A stretch of DNA of 64,000 bases from NCBI GenBank assembly GCA_018340805.1, contig JACMZG010001913.1, forward strand, positions 25,206,408 through 25,270,407. Direction: 5' to 3'. Both the position numbers and the translations under genes were made by a program. Below the pieces are notes generated by a model. It saw only the letters and a list, made by a program, of their open reading frames with translations. It searched no databases and was not told the origin of the DNA. Numbering within the stretch: position 1 is the stretch's first letter; every line of letters begins with the position of its first letter. Below, piece after piece: positions 1 through 13,600 of the stretch. Source of the DNA: Microvelia longipes. Taxonomy: Eukaryota; Arthropoda; Insecta; Hemiptera; Veliidae.

Positions 1-277
1 TAAGTGTAAGTTGGGGTTATAATAAATCTATTGTTTTCGGCTTCTCGCACATAGTTTGTGTTTTGATTTGTATTCTAAAATTCCTCTATATAAGTTATTG
101 TAATTTTGTACTGATTATTGGATTATTTTTAGGGAAGGTGGTCAGGTTACTTTTTCGATATTTCAAAATTTAACCAGTAGGGCCCCTCTAGTGATATCTC
201 TATGATAAGAGTAAGTTTAATGCAACAAGTATACAACTTGTAATCACATTGTAATCACATTTAAGTATAACTAAAAA

Positions 278-790
278 CTTATGTATGTTACACATTATTG
301 GAGCATCGAAATTATCAATATTCATTTTTATGTACTGATTGTGACGTACAACTAGTGTCAAAGACGTACGTTGTAAATATATGACATTTATTGGCAGGCA
401 ACAATGTGTTTTTGAAGTAAGTTTCAATAAAGTGACTTATTGTTAATATTTTGGCCTACATTGGTTTCTTGCTTATGTATGTTACAAGTTATTGGAGCAT
501 CGAAATTATCAATATTCGTTTATATGTACTGATTGTGACGTACATTTAGTGTAAATGACGTACGTTGTAAATATATGATATTTATTGGCGGGCAACAATG
601 TGTTTTTGAAGTAAGTTTCAATAAAGTGACTTATTGTTAATATTTTGGCCTACATTGGTTTCTTGCTTACTTATGTTACAAGTTAATTAAGCATTGAAAT
701 TATCAGTGTTCGTTTTTAAGTACTGATTGTGACATACAACTAGTGTCAATAACGTAAGTTGTAAATAAATTACATTTCTTGCTAGACATA
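278..790. repeat. Three-copy tandem array, 194-bp period
   Basis: The same block recurs at about 278, 472 and 666 with a constant 194-bp spacing. Each copy starts near CTTATGTATGTTAC, runs through ATCGAAATTATCAATATTC and a CGTACGTTGTAAATA motif, and ends with GGCCTACATTGGTTTCTTG. Copies 1 and 2 are nearly identical. Copy 3 decays after about 780. No coding potential was seen. It could be a short satellite-like array or the internal repeats of a transposon. Confidence 0.85.
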
Positions 791-1204
791 AAAAACAAGA
801 CGTTTGCCTTTTTTTGTAGGTAAATAATTTTACTTGATATTCGCGATGTTTTAATTTTTTATAAAACTTTTTATTTTATTTATTTTGTTGTTATTTTAGA
901 TTTTACATAAAATCTATTGAATAGAAAAATATAAATAAATGTTTTTGTACTCTGTTTTTGGATTCCGTGGCTTTGTAATGGCAGTTTTTTAAATAAAATA
1001 CTAATCCAGCAGTGTAGAATACTAAACCGGAATGTCACATGTTGAAGTATTTTGTAAATGAACCTGGGTTTTTAACGTAGTTGGGATTTTGATCTGACTT
1101 GGAGCTATCCATAGAGAAGAGATTAAAAGGGGAGCTATCGTACCCTAACGTTACCAAATTATGCATATCAGTTTTTTTGGTGTAGATTATTAGTAAATTT
1201 GGAG

Positions 1205-2415
1205 ATAAGTTTCTCAAGTCACCTATGTGCTTCGTTGCAGTACATTATTAAAGTGAAATAATATTTTTATCATCTGGAAGACTTGTATGCTGGCTTATTT
1301 TAACTGATGAAGGGTGTATGGAGATGTTTGCACCATTGAATAAACTTAGTGCTACATAAGAGCTGCTGTTAGACGGCAAACTGCTGTTTCACTTAATTTA
1401 TGTTCAAATTCTGCTTTCAATAGGATTATCTGAAGTCTAAACCTAACTTCAGGTAAAATAAAATTATCAGTTAAAGCTGGGCTCTGTGGTGCTGCGGCAT
1501 ATTATCTGAAGTCTGGACTTCATCAACTCTACAACTGCGAAGCGATGCCCACCTCAAGAACTCCCACCCTTCATATGGTCCTGAGCAAATTCTGTCGCTT
1601 TCAGATCCTCTAAATATCTGCATTGAAGTGCCACATATCCCACCATCATAGAGATATATCACTAAAGGGGGCATAGCCTATCTCAAAACATGAAAAGGCC
1701 TGAGTTATCATTTTTGGGCCTTCAGGGACTCTGTGTAACCTCCTTCAAGAGTTAATTAGGGTTACTATGAATTAATTGATTTCTTCTTTCTTCACATTTT
1801 ATGAGTTTTGATATCTTTTTAGGCATAGTAGATGAACTCATAATGCAAGTGGACTCCCTGGATGGAAAACAAGTCCATTTCACCTATAAGGAAAAAGGTG
1901 GGAGTAGGAAGGCTGTCTCTACCCCTGACCCCTCATTTTTACATCACTTTGATTTATATTAGTTTATGGAGGGCTGTCCCCCTTGTGCTCACTGACAAAC
2001 TGGCCAGTTTTAACTGTTATTTACTTGATTTGTGTTCAAATTTTAAATGTATTTATGAAAATTAGTACTAATTGTTATTATTTGCAGTCAAAAACAAAGA
2101 GGTAGTTTGTTTATAATTAAAGAAGTACGTAAATCCGCTTTTGGGGTGTGGAATACCTGTATCTTTGTGGATAAGTTGCTCAAGGCACTTCCGTGCATTG
2201 TTGCTAATTAATGTGAAATATCAATATCTTCTATTCAATTTTATCATCTGTAAGACTTGTATCTTAGGCCTATTTACCTGATGAGGTATGCATTCAGAAA
2301 TTGGCACTAGTTGGATGAACTTCGAGCAGTTAAGTACTGCTAGATGTTAAAGTTATTTCCTTAATTTTCTTCAAATTCTGCTTACAAGAGGATTAAGTAA
2401 AGTCTAAACCTGTTG
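1205..2415. repeat. Diverged direct duplication (about 245 bp, two copies)
   Basis: Bases 1205-1450 and 2165-2415 share a long interrupted similarity. Both have CTCAAG then GTGC near the start, a TTTTATCATCTG block followed by AGACTTGTAT, then TTCAAATTCTGCTT and AGTCTAAACCT at the end. Between them lies 1640-1790, which matches part of the repeat at 61905-62220. The region is best read as a mosaic of old repeats. Confidence 0.6.
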
Positions 2416-2433
2416 ACTATTTCATCTTCACAG

Positions 2434-2691
2434 CTACGAACCTATCCCCACATCAAGAAAATCAAGTACATTAGAGGTGAAGCCCTCAAGGGCATCATTC
2501 GCAACCTTCATGATGATGTGTACTTTAATTACATGTGGGATTTAACCCCACATTTTTTAACCTATACTTTTGATGTTTCAGAGTTGAACCCCCTGTTCAA
2601 TCCTGTTTACACGACACCTGCAAGGTGGTTGAACCCTCTACCTAACTCCGCGTGTGAACAAAGTAAATATTTTCTTTTTAATAGGAGTTAA
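2434..2691 (+). CDS. Possible 3'-terminal exon of an unrecognised gene (weak)
   Basis: A pyrimidine-rich acceptor (TTCATCTTCACAG) at 2421-2433 precedes 85 open codons. They begin LRTYPHIKKIKYIRGEALKG, end with a TAA at 2689-2691, and an AATAAA lies about 45 bp downstream at 2736. The first 30 residues look coding (charged, helical); the rest is less convincing. An upstream exon-like piece at 1825-1890 has an acceptor but does not join in phase. No family was recognised. The exon lies just after a duplicated repeat unit, so it may be a decayed or repeat-derived fragment. Confidence 0.2.
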   Translation, partial: LRTYPHIKKIKYIRGEALKGIIRNLHDDVYFNYMWDLTPHFLTYTFDVSELNPLFNPVYTTPARWLNPLPNSACEQSKYFLFNRS

Positions 2692-3208
2692 AGTTGTATT
2701 AAAATTCTCTTTTATTTTGTAAAATTTGATACTACAATAAAATTCTTTTCAATTAATTCTTTTGTTTTAATCTAATTTCTGTATGACCAACACCAATTTA
2801 CTGGTGTTGACATACAGGCTCGTGGGCAACCCTTAATCTTTTATCTCAGACTTACCTTAGCTAGAGCCTTGTTATTAGATGCATACTATAGTATGTGCCA
2901 AATAGTAACCTGGCACATATTTATTTATTCTTCATTATGAGCTGTCACAAGTGTATGGACGGGACACATAATGTACCACTTTTTGGATTATTAGTTTTCT
3001 TATTGGAAAGTAAGTGTGTTATTCATAATTTAAGAATTTGTTTCTCTACTATTCAAACAGACTCTTGATCGACCTCTGCCCTATTTTTCTCCTTTCATTT
3101 TTATACATGAATCTGAATTTTCTTTAGTTACTGCTAACTTTCTTTCACAATTACATTTTTGATAATATTTATGCATACGAATATTGATTGGAAGTCCTAA
3201 AACAAGCC

Positions 3209-3550
3209 ATTTTTGTCCTGTCTGTCAGAGACAGTATGGAAAAAAACAGGGCAGAACAAGAGGTAGAGGCCCCTTTACTATATTACCATCTAGGACTATT
3301 GACCTAGACTTCTACATATGTGCAATAAACTATAACAGATAGTACAAAACAAAATATAAGAGAACTATGAAAACGAGTAAAATAAATGGTAAAACTGAAG
3401 AATTATCAACAAACTGGTAAAAAACTATAACTTTCTGTTTTAGTTTGCTCTGATGATAAAGGTTAGAGACATAATAAAGGTTTGTGAAACGCCAGCTTTA
3501 TAAAACTGTTTTTTATTTTTTGGACTGAGTACCAAAGCTGAGGAAGTGTT

Positions 3551-3636
<86 letters not shown>

Positions 3637-3783
3637 TTGTGTGTGTGCGTCCAGGTCAATGACATCTAGGTCATCATTGGTTCAACAGAATTAGATGGTA
3701 AACAGGTAGTATAGAAGAGAGGCCCCTACCTCTTGTTCCACCCTCGTTACCCAACTGTCCCTGAAAGACATGACAAATATGGC
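3209..3783. mobile_element. Foldback element with ~65-bp inverted arms
   Basis: Bases 3209-3276 and 3717-3783 are inverted copies. The left arm contains CAGAACAAGAGGTAGAGGCC and the right arm contains its near reverse complement around 3721-3745. The arms extend through a GACAGG/CCTGTC-type core with a few mismatches. The interior carries a long TA dinucleotide tract and no ORF. This suggests a nonautonomous foldback or MITE-like element. Confidence 0.6.
3553..3628. repeat. (TA)n microsatellite
   Basis: About 75 bp of nearly uninterrupted TA/AT dinucleotides lies inside the foldback element. It is likely length-polymorphic. Confidence 0.95.
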
Positions 3784-3934
3784 TCCTACAGACCACAGGG
3801 ACTTAAGAAGGCTCGCAAAGTGAAAGAACCCCGAAGTAGTCTTCTTATGGTCATGGCATTCTATAACTATTGGGACTGGTTTAAGAGCAACCAGACCATT
3901 TTCAGATGGCACAACTGCATCTATAGGCTGATTT

Positions 3935-4120
3935 ATGTACCAAGTTTCAACTTACTAGCATAAATAGAGTGGGAGCTACAATGATAATAGACAAACTTTG
4001 TAAAAAACACTCAGGAAGCCTTAAAAATACCTGAAATGGATAATTTCTGTGACATCCCAGTTTTGGTCTTTTTGCAAACAATATTTTTTATATATACCTA
4101 CGGTATAAATGAAAAAGTAA
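3935..4120 (+). repeat. Dispersed repeat copy (tail-like segment)
   Basis: The segment has ACCAAGTTTCAACTTACTAG, then a CCTGAAATGGA block, then a TATACCTACGGTATA block. The same order recurs at 23940-24040 and, in more diverged form, at about 9330-9530. The three copies mark a dispersed family whose autonomous parent is not visible here. Confidence 0.55.
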
Positions 4121-4699
4121 AAATTAAACAAATAAATATGTACATTGAACATATGCTGATAAAGAGAAAAAATCATCAATTTTTTATAAAAAGAAATATT
4201 TATTTATCTTTGCATGACATATTGCATTTATATATACTAGTAATATGATAAACTAATATTGGACAACAAACATATGGTTGTTGCCTATGTGAACAACATT
4301 GTCAATAGTCACGACCAACATTGTCATGTAGCAGCTACGCAGACACATGGCCACAAAGCTGCCCTTATCTGAAGCCCCAGATATTAGGTTAAATCATAAA
4401 ATATATATTAAGGAAAGTTCCAATAGGTTTATTTAAGTAAACGTTTTTGTATAAAAATTAGCACAACTGTATCTTAGCTGGTTTCCTTGGACCTCAAAGG
4501 AGTGGTACAGGGAATAACTCCGACACCTTATTTTTTTTGCATCAATTCATTTCATATTTTGAAGAATTGATGTTTAATATTTGACATCCATTGAAGAGAG
4601 TCTTTAAAATAATTTACACTCCAGGTGGGCCCTGAAAAAAATAAATAGAATGTTTATTTACTGGGAGTAAGAACACTATTAGTTTCCTGAGAGAAAATG

Positions 4700-5692
4700 A
4701 CTAGAAGTTGTAGCGAGCCATTTGGTTAACACTTATATTAAATTAGTTGTTTCAGTTCGCAGTGAGATAGGAATATAGTTATAAGATTCCAGTCCCCCTA
4801 CCTCGTCAACCACAAGGTCTATCTATTCTACCCCTTCATATTTTACATTCCCCTATTCTACCTTGTAAAGCGACTTGTATTTTTATTATCATCTTAATTG
4901 ATTAATATATTGATATTAATCAATTGATCATTGTGTTTGTCTAGTTCTCCGATTTATGCGTGTTAATGTATTTTTTGTATCTTTATGTATATAGTTAATA
5001 AATTTAAAGTAATTTAATTGTATAGAACTGAAATCAATTGTTTTCTTCTCTCTGTATATGATTATATTTTATTTTAAATTATACATTGCTTCATATTACG
5101 TTTTGGTTCGATTTCTAATGACTTTTATCTTCTATTTCAATTATTTTACTTTGAATCAATGAATGAAGAGACAACTTGATGTCTGATAACTTCTATCTCT
5201 ATTATTTTACTTTGATCCAGTAAAATAAATGTCTTGTTGTTGTGTCTTCATTTTTGTTGTTGTGTATGAGTTTCTCAGTTATTATCTGCATAAGAAAGTT
5301 TGAACGCAAATTTATTTTTTCTCCTTGGTTAGGCTTTTGAATTGTGTTATTTCTTTTTTTAAATGTTTTTAACAAAAAATCTTCTTTTTTGCGACAATTA
5401 TAAAACTACATAATTAATGAATAATAGCAAAATCAAAATATTTTGGAAAAAGTAAGTGTAGGTTGTTAAGTATTTTCAAAACACTAATTTGATGTTTGAT
5501 TGACGGTGATATTGATATTATTATGATATGAAATAATATCGTATAGAGACGAGCCCCTCTCGATTATTGGTTGCAGGAGACTCTGAGAATATTACTCCCC
5601 ACCTCTCTCACTAGCTATACTCAAATACCTATCTATACAGTAATTATACATACTAGAAGTGTTAACCAAATGGCTCACTGTAACGTCTAGTA
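4700..5692. mobile_element. Nonautonomous TIR element, ~1 kb
   Basis: The left arm at 4700-4736 (core GAGCCATTTGGTTAACACTT) is matched in reverse complement by the right arm at 5655-5692. The arms are about 36 bp with a few mismatches. The interior is AT-rich and has no transposase ORF. The target-site duplication is not obvious. It lies upstream of the 3' end of the large minus-strand gene. Confidence 0.6.
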
Positions 5693-7620
5693 GAAAAATG
5701 GGTTCCAAAATAACTCCAGAGATAAAGGCGAGAAAAGTTATAACAAATAACTAACTCTTGAAGCAAAGCCCACAAATATAATTGTTGCAAAGGAATAATA
5801 GCATTATACTTTCAAGATAAAATTTTGTCTCTAGATGTAAACATAAATTAATTAAAGTTATATTTTTATTTAGTTTGGTCATTTACTTTATAAACTGATG
5901 TGATGGTTAAAGGGGCAATTAGTCAATTATATAAATCAGAAGTCATTAGTATTTTTTTGAGTAAGAAAAGACTCAAAACCCAGTTTCCTAATATCTTATT
6001 GGCACTGAAGATGATCTTCAGTAGGTTGGAAGCCAGTTATCCTTTATTTTAAATAAATGTTAACATCTCTGGAGACTCATTTTATAGCATCTGCTTTTTT
6101 AATTTTTATTATTTGTTTCACTGATTAGTTTTAGTATATTATACTATGATTTACCTTATTTCTTAAAGGAAGGAGATAAAAAACAGTCCAATAACTCATA
6201 TATACTTTCTGCTAATGATTACCTGAAGAATTACCTACCTTCGATACTGACTGTTGAATATTTATATTCTGGTATCTGCTTAACCTCATAATCAACTATT
6301 GAGGAATTATCTTCAGAAGGCTTCTCTTAAACCACCCCTCTTACCCTTCCCGCCATTAGTATTGCCAACCTTACAACTATCTCTTTGAATCAAGAATTAA
6401 AGGTGATCCAAACCTAACCTGACCAATTGCTAGGAAGGTAAAACTTACAAACAATGCAGTGCAGCAAAGAGTGAAGTTGAATTTTCTAGATGCTCTCAGT
6501 TCAAGCCATTGAGTTTGGTTAGGCACGTACATCTCCGGGGGCATTCTATGAGGGGACCCTTCTCCTTCTCCTACAACATTCATTTTAAAAAAATAGAAAT
6601 AAATAACCATTTTAGAAATCTTGGCAACACTGAATAGCCATTATTTTGTATAAAATTAAAATAAATCATGTTAAAATGAACATTTATTTAAAAAGTGACA
6701 TTAATCTCAAAAAGTTTGTTAAACCATAAATAATGTTTAAATCAGTAAAAGGTAACGCCTTGCAATGTTCATATCTCTAAGACATCAACTTATCTAGAGC
6801 AATTAATTTTGACATAGTTGATAGCAGTGTGTTACCAACATAAATAGACTGCTGGGCAAAGGTAACCTATAGGCTACCTCGAGGGGAGGTGCCACAAATC
6901 ATTTTCTAAACACTCTATCTAACATCTATATAAACTGACTTTAATTACGGGAAAATGACATTTAAAGGTTTATTTCTTTTGAAACGAATTACGAACATAC
7001 AATTTATAAAATAATAATATTAATAATCCTCGCAGTTACAGTTTATAATTGTCTAACAACGTCAAATCTTAAAACTAATATAATTAAATCTGATCCTCTA
7101 GAAATTCATCTATAGAATAATACGCTTTTTGCTATAGACGCTTTTTAACTTGTTTTTTGAATGAGTCGTCTGGAAAAGTAAGTCTGTAAAATGTAAGTAA
7201 ACAGGATGTTGAAGTTTGGTAGGAGTAGAAATTAGATGGAGTGGGGTACTGAGGTAGAGGTCATCCTATGAGTTTTACATAAAGGTTTACCGATTAGGAG
7301 TTTGTGACAATAATAAATAATCAAAGTTACATGATTGTTTAGAGATAGATGTTTGGAAAACAACTGTTGATGTCAGACATTTATCTGTAAGCAACTATGT
7401 AACAATAATTTGTTTAATTATAATGTTAAGACTTAAAACAGTTTAAATTATATCAATGCTTGGCAAGATTAGTATTTTTATTAATTCTTTTCAACCTATT
7501 CCTCCTAGATAGTAATAAGTTAAAATAGTGGTCCCGATAACATTTTTCTACAGTTTACTATAATATTCTCATGACACGGACTCGGGCTTATTTCTACATT
7601 TAAGTAGACAACAGATACAA
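5693..7620. other. Intergenic, no gene seen
   Basis: AT-rich sequence with no exon-like block on either strand and no clear inverted-repeat element. The short open frames here lack splice context and codon character. Confidence 0.5.
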
Positions 7621-7623
7621 ATA

Positions 7624-10600
7624 CTAACTAGTAGACTGGCTGATAGTCTTATCCACAGTGGGGATGCTGTGACCAGGTTGAGAGAGAAGCAATCTACACA
7701 CCCCCTCACACCTCTTCAATGCTTCCGTGCACAGTAGTTTGTTGCCACTGGATAGCTTTGCTCGTTCAACCAACCAAGTGGGTACTCCTCCGAAATCAGC
7801 CAGTAACTGGAGAGCACCCCACTCGCTGAAAAATAAACAATCCATAAATCAGCCAACACTCTATAGTATTGGTATAAAATTATTATAAACTCACATCAGA
7901 CCCAGTATAAAAGTATATGGAGATAATAGTGGTAACTTTTTATCTCCATATCAGATTCACTATGCTCATCCTCTCTACCTTAGACTTGCTTCACTCATAC
8001 TCAGACAGTAAATACATTTGTTATATACCCAGCAGTCACCCATCCAGGACTGACCTCTTTCGATACTGCTTAACATTAGTGATCCATCAAAACAGCAGAC
8101 ATTATAGCCTTCTTGACATGAAACATTGTGTACTTTTTTATAAAGGCATACTAAATTACAACTTAATTGAAATATTTATAATTTAATAGAAATATCGATT
8201 TATAATATTTTCAAATGCATACAAGTCATTTGATTTGAAATTGAACTAATGCTAATAATAAGATGAAACTTGGCACAATTGTTGGTACTGTACATGACTA
8301 CATGAGTGGTAGTAGTAGTAGTAGTAATATGGGGGAGTGGTAGTAACTACCAGGCAAGTAGGCCACGTTGTTGGGCCCTTTTTGCCAGCTCCCTAAGATA
8401 GTGTTCTACTCCTTTTAATTTCGTGTAGGTATATTTCATCAAATCTAGACAGAAGAGCCGTGAATTTCTATGGTTCCTCTCAAGCTTTTCAAAGCAATCA
8501 TACATATTTTTACTGACTCATATAATCTAGTGAAAACTAGGAACAACACGTGCCCTCGCTGTTAAACCAAACCTCCATACACTTTAAACTACAAGGCAGA
8601 CACACTATAGTATTATAATGAATCTTCTTTGAGGGTCCTAAATTTTGCTTATACCCAGTTTCATTTAGGGTAAGAGATCATTAATGAGTACCTGACAACA
8701 CACAGGCTCAAGACCACCGGCTTTACATCCCTTCGGAAGGACGTGGTATGCAGAATTTTATCCCTCTCATAAAAATCCCAGAGGCCCGTGCTGGGATTGA
8801 ACCCATGACTAAATAAACTCGGAAGTTTAAAATCCATTCATTCTGTGAATGTGGTGAGTCTTTACATGGGTGGTAAATTTCAGATTAATCAAAACATTTT
8901 TCTGTGTTTTATCAATTTTTAAAATTTTCACTCATAAAAAAATATTTTTAGCATAGTGCAACTAGACCTAAATGTTGATTTTAGTACCAAGTTTTAAACA
9001 CACCATAAACACTCACATACACAATCAATATTTTCAAAATGGCGACCAATATCATGGTCAATTTCAATAGTTTTTCGTTAGTTGCACTTCTTAGTTTATA
9101 GAATTCCATCTTAAATTACTAGATAATAGGCTTTAATTCTATATGTTATAAAATTTATTTTGTTTTAATAATTCAGCCATCATATGAATCATATGATGAT
9201 GGCTACTTTTATCTAGTAATTTAAGGTCAATTTCGACTCGATTATTAAAAGTTTGATTAACAAAATTTTTTTCAATTTTTGATGACTCAGCAAAATAGGT
9301 TATCATAGTCTGAAAAATATTATCTTCCGAGCAGCACAACTAGATCTGAAGTCTGATTTTTGCACCAAACACAGTGAGTTATTTGTGACACAGATACACA
9401 CAAACAAACACTCAGAACGTCATGAAAAAGCCTGAAACGGACAATTATGATTAAACCTTGGTTTCGGTCCGGTGAGCCTTCGGTCCAATACTTTTCCTTA
9501 TACCTGCAGTAGTAGGATAGAAATAGTAAAATTTAGGAATTAAGTTTAGTGAACTGTGAGAAATCTTAATTAGGAATATGAGATAATGAAGACAGCTTTG
9601 GGATATATTTTTGATTTCTGTTTGTAATTGGTTTATGGTTTTGTTTACTTGTTATTAGCAGTGATTAGGTTCCTCTATGGTTTCTTCCTCTATGGTTATT
9701 ATATTCACTGAGGATGCCAAGCATCACTTGTGCAAAAGCTCTGACATGAAATAAATTAATCTAATAAAACTCGGACTGCTGTCTTCATTATCTCATATTC
9801 CTAAGTAAAATCTAGGTAAATTTTTTAAAGCACAAATTCTGAAATGTCATAAGAAGGTCATTTATCAGAGCACATAATAACAAAGTGTTTTGTGTAGTGT
9901 TACCTAAATTTAATCTTATGAGCATATATGTGATGAAGCCAGGCTTCACACATGATATCTAGCACGAGACAGGTAACATGTTGCTGAGTTATCGAGTCCA
10001 GTTCACATGTTGACTCTAATACTGGCCTCAGTACAGCTTCTGAAATTTATAAGACTCATTCTTAGTGAAAAAATATAAAATAAAATAAAATATGTTTATT
10101 CTGCTTTACAAAATTAAAAATAATATAATGTGTGGAGTGTGGATCACACTATATGAGCAGTGGATATACCTTAGGTCAGGAATACGCAGGGTTGGCAAAA
10201 ACCCGGGTTTAATTGTAAAAACCCAGCCCACCTGGGGTTTTTTTAAAAAACCCGGGTTTTTTGGGTTTAATGGGTAAAATGGGTTTTTATATTTTTTTTA
10301 AATTGCAAGTTAAATAATCGTATTTTTAAGCCTATTTTAAGAATCTAGTTGATAAATAGGCGTAATACGTAATTAATACATTTATTGAACAAAGTTTTAG
10401 TTAAATTAAGATTTTTTGTAAGCAAAGATAATATTTATTTCAGAAATTTTAAGTTTTAATCGATAGTTTAACTAAAAAAAATCCCCATTCTTAATTAATA
10501 ACAATACCTAATACTTCTCTCTTGTAAATATAACAGTTAAAAAATAACAGTCACAAAGCAACTTCAATGCATTACAGATTCTTCATAAAAAAAAGAATAC

Positions 10601-13600
10601 AGCACGAATAAATAAAAAAAAAAAATATGAACAATAACAAAACACTGAGCAAGAAATTTTTATTTATATTTTTTATTATAATTTACTAGTTCAATTTTTA
10701 GTTACTTTTTATTATTTTTAGTTTGATCAGTAGTCTTATGATAAGATATTTTTTAATAACTTTGAAAATAATTTGACAATTTTTGTTTATTTCCTCCAAA
10801 TTTAAAATTTAAGTTGTTTGTTTATAATTTTGTAAATTAATATTTCTTTTCTTAAACATTTAACATACTCAATAAATATGTAAAAAAAAGTTTAATAAAA
10901 ATAAAGAGCATTCATATATGTATACCAATGCCTTGATTTATTTTACATGCATAGAACAGATGCAAGAATAACCTTATTATACTTTTTATAATTATTTTAT
11001 TTATTTTTAGCTAATTTCCCAAGGAACAACAAGCTTTATTATAAAAAACTAAATTAATGAATAAAAAATATAAAAACCCGGGTAAAATAGGGTGGGTTTT
11101 GCCCATTTTGCCCGGGTGGGTTTTTTAATTTTACCCACCCGGGTGCCAACCCTGGGGATACGCAAACTTCAGATCCCCATTGTATATAAATGGTACTTCT
11201 ACGAAAAGGACCCCTGTCCTTCTCGTTCCTTTCCACTTAAAGGAAAACATGAAAAATCAAATAAGAAGAAATAGAATAAATAATTTTACCTAAATACTCC
11301 TCGACATATTTACTGGCATACTGTGGCACCTCGTCATACTGCTGTTTGTAATAATGAGCTTCAGGAAAAATAATTTTCAGATTTGCCAAACTATAAGTGC
11401 GGCATACCTTAGCCAGAATATTAATACATGTCTTGGGAACACCCTACAATAGCAACAAAAATAAATTCAAAATGTGCCCTTACTTTAATACTGAGGAACA
11501 TAATGAGGAACAATAAGGAGGATTCAACTCTTAATAGTAAAAAATAAAGTCAGACTACAAAATGAAACCTTATCCTTTTAATTCTAATTTTAGTAATAAC
11601 ATAATAGTCCAAGAGCACGAGGGTGATATCCTACGCCATAAAACGTAGGAACCATTCGTTCATAGGATTTACAGGATCATAAAGTAAAGTAAGAAAAGTA
11701 CAAGTATGGTGACGTAATCGCTGGACAATATGCTGACAAAAAAGTTTTAAATAAAAGAGTTCTCAAGGAAACAAAAAGTTTTAGTCCTGGTCATTTTTTA
11801 ACTAAATTACTTCATTTTTAAGACACAGTCTATCAAAATATCATCTACTCTTTCTCTTAAATATCTTTCACTCACTCTCACTCATTATATTTCTGTATAA
11901 CTTTTATATCTAGAATATAAAGCATTATAGATAAAAAAAATAACCAGGACTAAAAATGCTTGTTTTTTGAGTACAATATTTTAAAACTTTTTTAAAATTT
12001 TTAAAAATAAAATAGTTGTAATAATTGTAAAATTTTGCTCAGTCAGCATATTGTCCAGCCTCGGATTAAATCACCAGACTGGTGGTTTGCTTACTCTACT
12101 CTATGGTCCTGTAAATCCTATAAACGAATAGTTCATATATTTTTCAGGATATCACCCCTGGGCTGCCACACTGTAAGGAATTATACTTAGATTACAAGTA
12201 TTTTTGGGAATTCTTTTTTTTTTGTCATGTTCATTTGTTAGAATCACAAATAAGTACATTTTTTAACTTAATTATAAATACAATTTCTTTTGGTTTGAAA
12301 CAGATTTCAAGCCAACAAAATCCTGATCCGTATAAATTCCTTAAAATTTACCGCCCCCGAAAAAAGGATAAAAAATTTGATTGGTTCTCCCTATGGGATG
12401 TCACTCCAAAAAGGGAAAAATACCCCTACTTATAAAAAAAGTAGCCCCCTAAAAGATTAGGGGGCTGGCCTATGGAAAACACTTTTTTTAAGGGAGAAAA
12501 AGTTACTTTTACTCCTTTGGGAGTGAAAACTGCTTCTTTACTTCCTACAAACTAGTCAAAAAACTTTACATTATACATCACCTGGAGATAAAAGGAAGTT
12601 AATGGATAAAGTTATGATGGATTACCTGTAGCTTTTCAATGTTAGTATTGACTTCAGACACAAGTTTGGCCCTCATGTTGGCACAGACCATGACATGGAC
12701 ACTGCAACCTGGACCAAGGATGTCCACCTGGTTGGCAAACTAAGCAAACACAATCAATATTAAGCTCAAGTTCTTAATACTAGTAAGATATATGTCAAAC
12801 AATGGCTAGAAGAAAAATGACTGCATTTAGATGATATAGGTATTAAATTTCTTAAGATTGAATTTAGTTTCTAAAATAGGATTATTATGGTATGCTCTTA
12901 TTTAAATGTTTAATGTTACCAAAATAGATAACTAAATTACCATATTTGGGTAATAGTTACCAAAATATTAATATTAAATTTCTAAGACTCAATGTACTGG
13001 TGGGAGGGAGGGGGGCTTGGTAGAGAAAATTTCAGAAAGTCTAGGACCATGTTTCCTGATATTTTCATGGATTTAATATTGGTGTCCCTGAAATGTTTCT
13101 CCATGTATGTATACATCTCTGGAGCAGGAGATTTAATTAATAATTACTCACAGATCTTCTAGAAAGAGCAGAAATACAGGATGAAACATCATTTTGAGTG
13201 ACTCTAAAAAACTGCTCCATGTCCCAGTTATTTGATAGTTTTCTGGCTCGGTTTTCAGCCCACAGTCTCACAGTGTGAACCTTCACAAATTAAAAATGAT
13301 TAAATTTATTATAGGATAAATTCAGTTTCTTATAATCAAAGCAAAATATGGACATGTATAAAAAATCTTTGGTATCAAAAAACCAAAATCAACCAACTCA
13401 CCCAGGGGTGTCGGACTTAAATCTAGAGAGAGGTCAACATGTAAGACTGATGCCAGCACTGAGTGACCACTCTAGTGGCTAGAAAATGAACTATTTATGT
13501 CAAAAAATCTTTGTTCTTTACCGTGCCTTAATTATTCTTGAGAAAAAGATTTTACTTTAGCTAATTCCATAGTTCAAATTGCTGGGCAACCTATATTATT

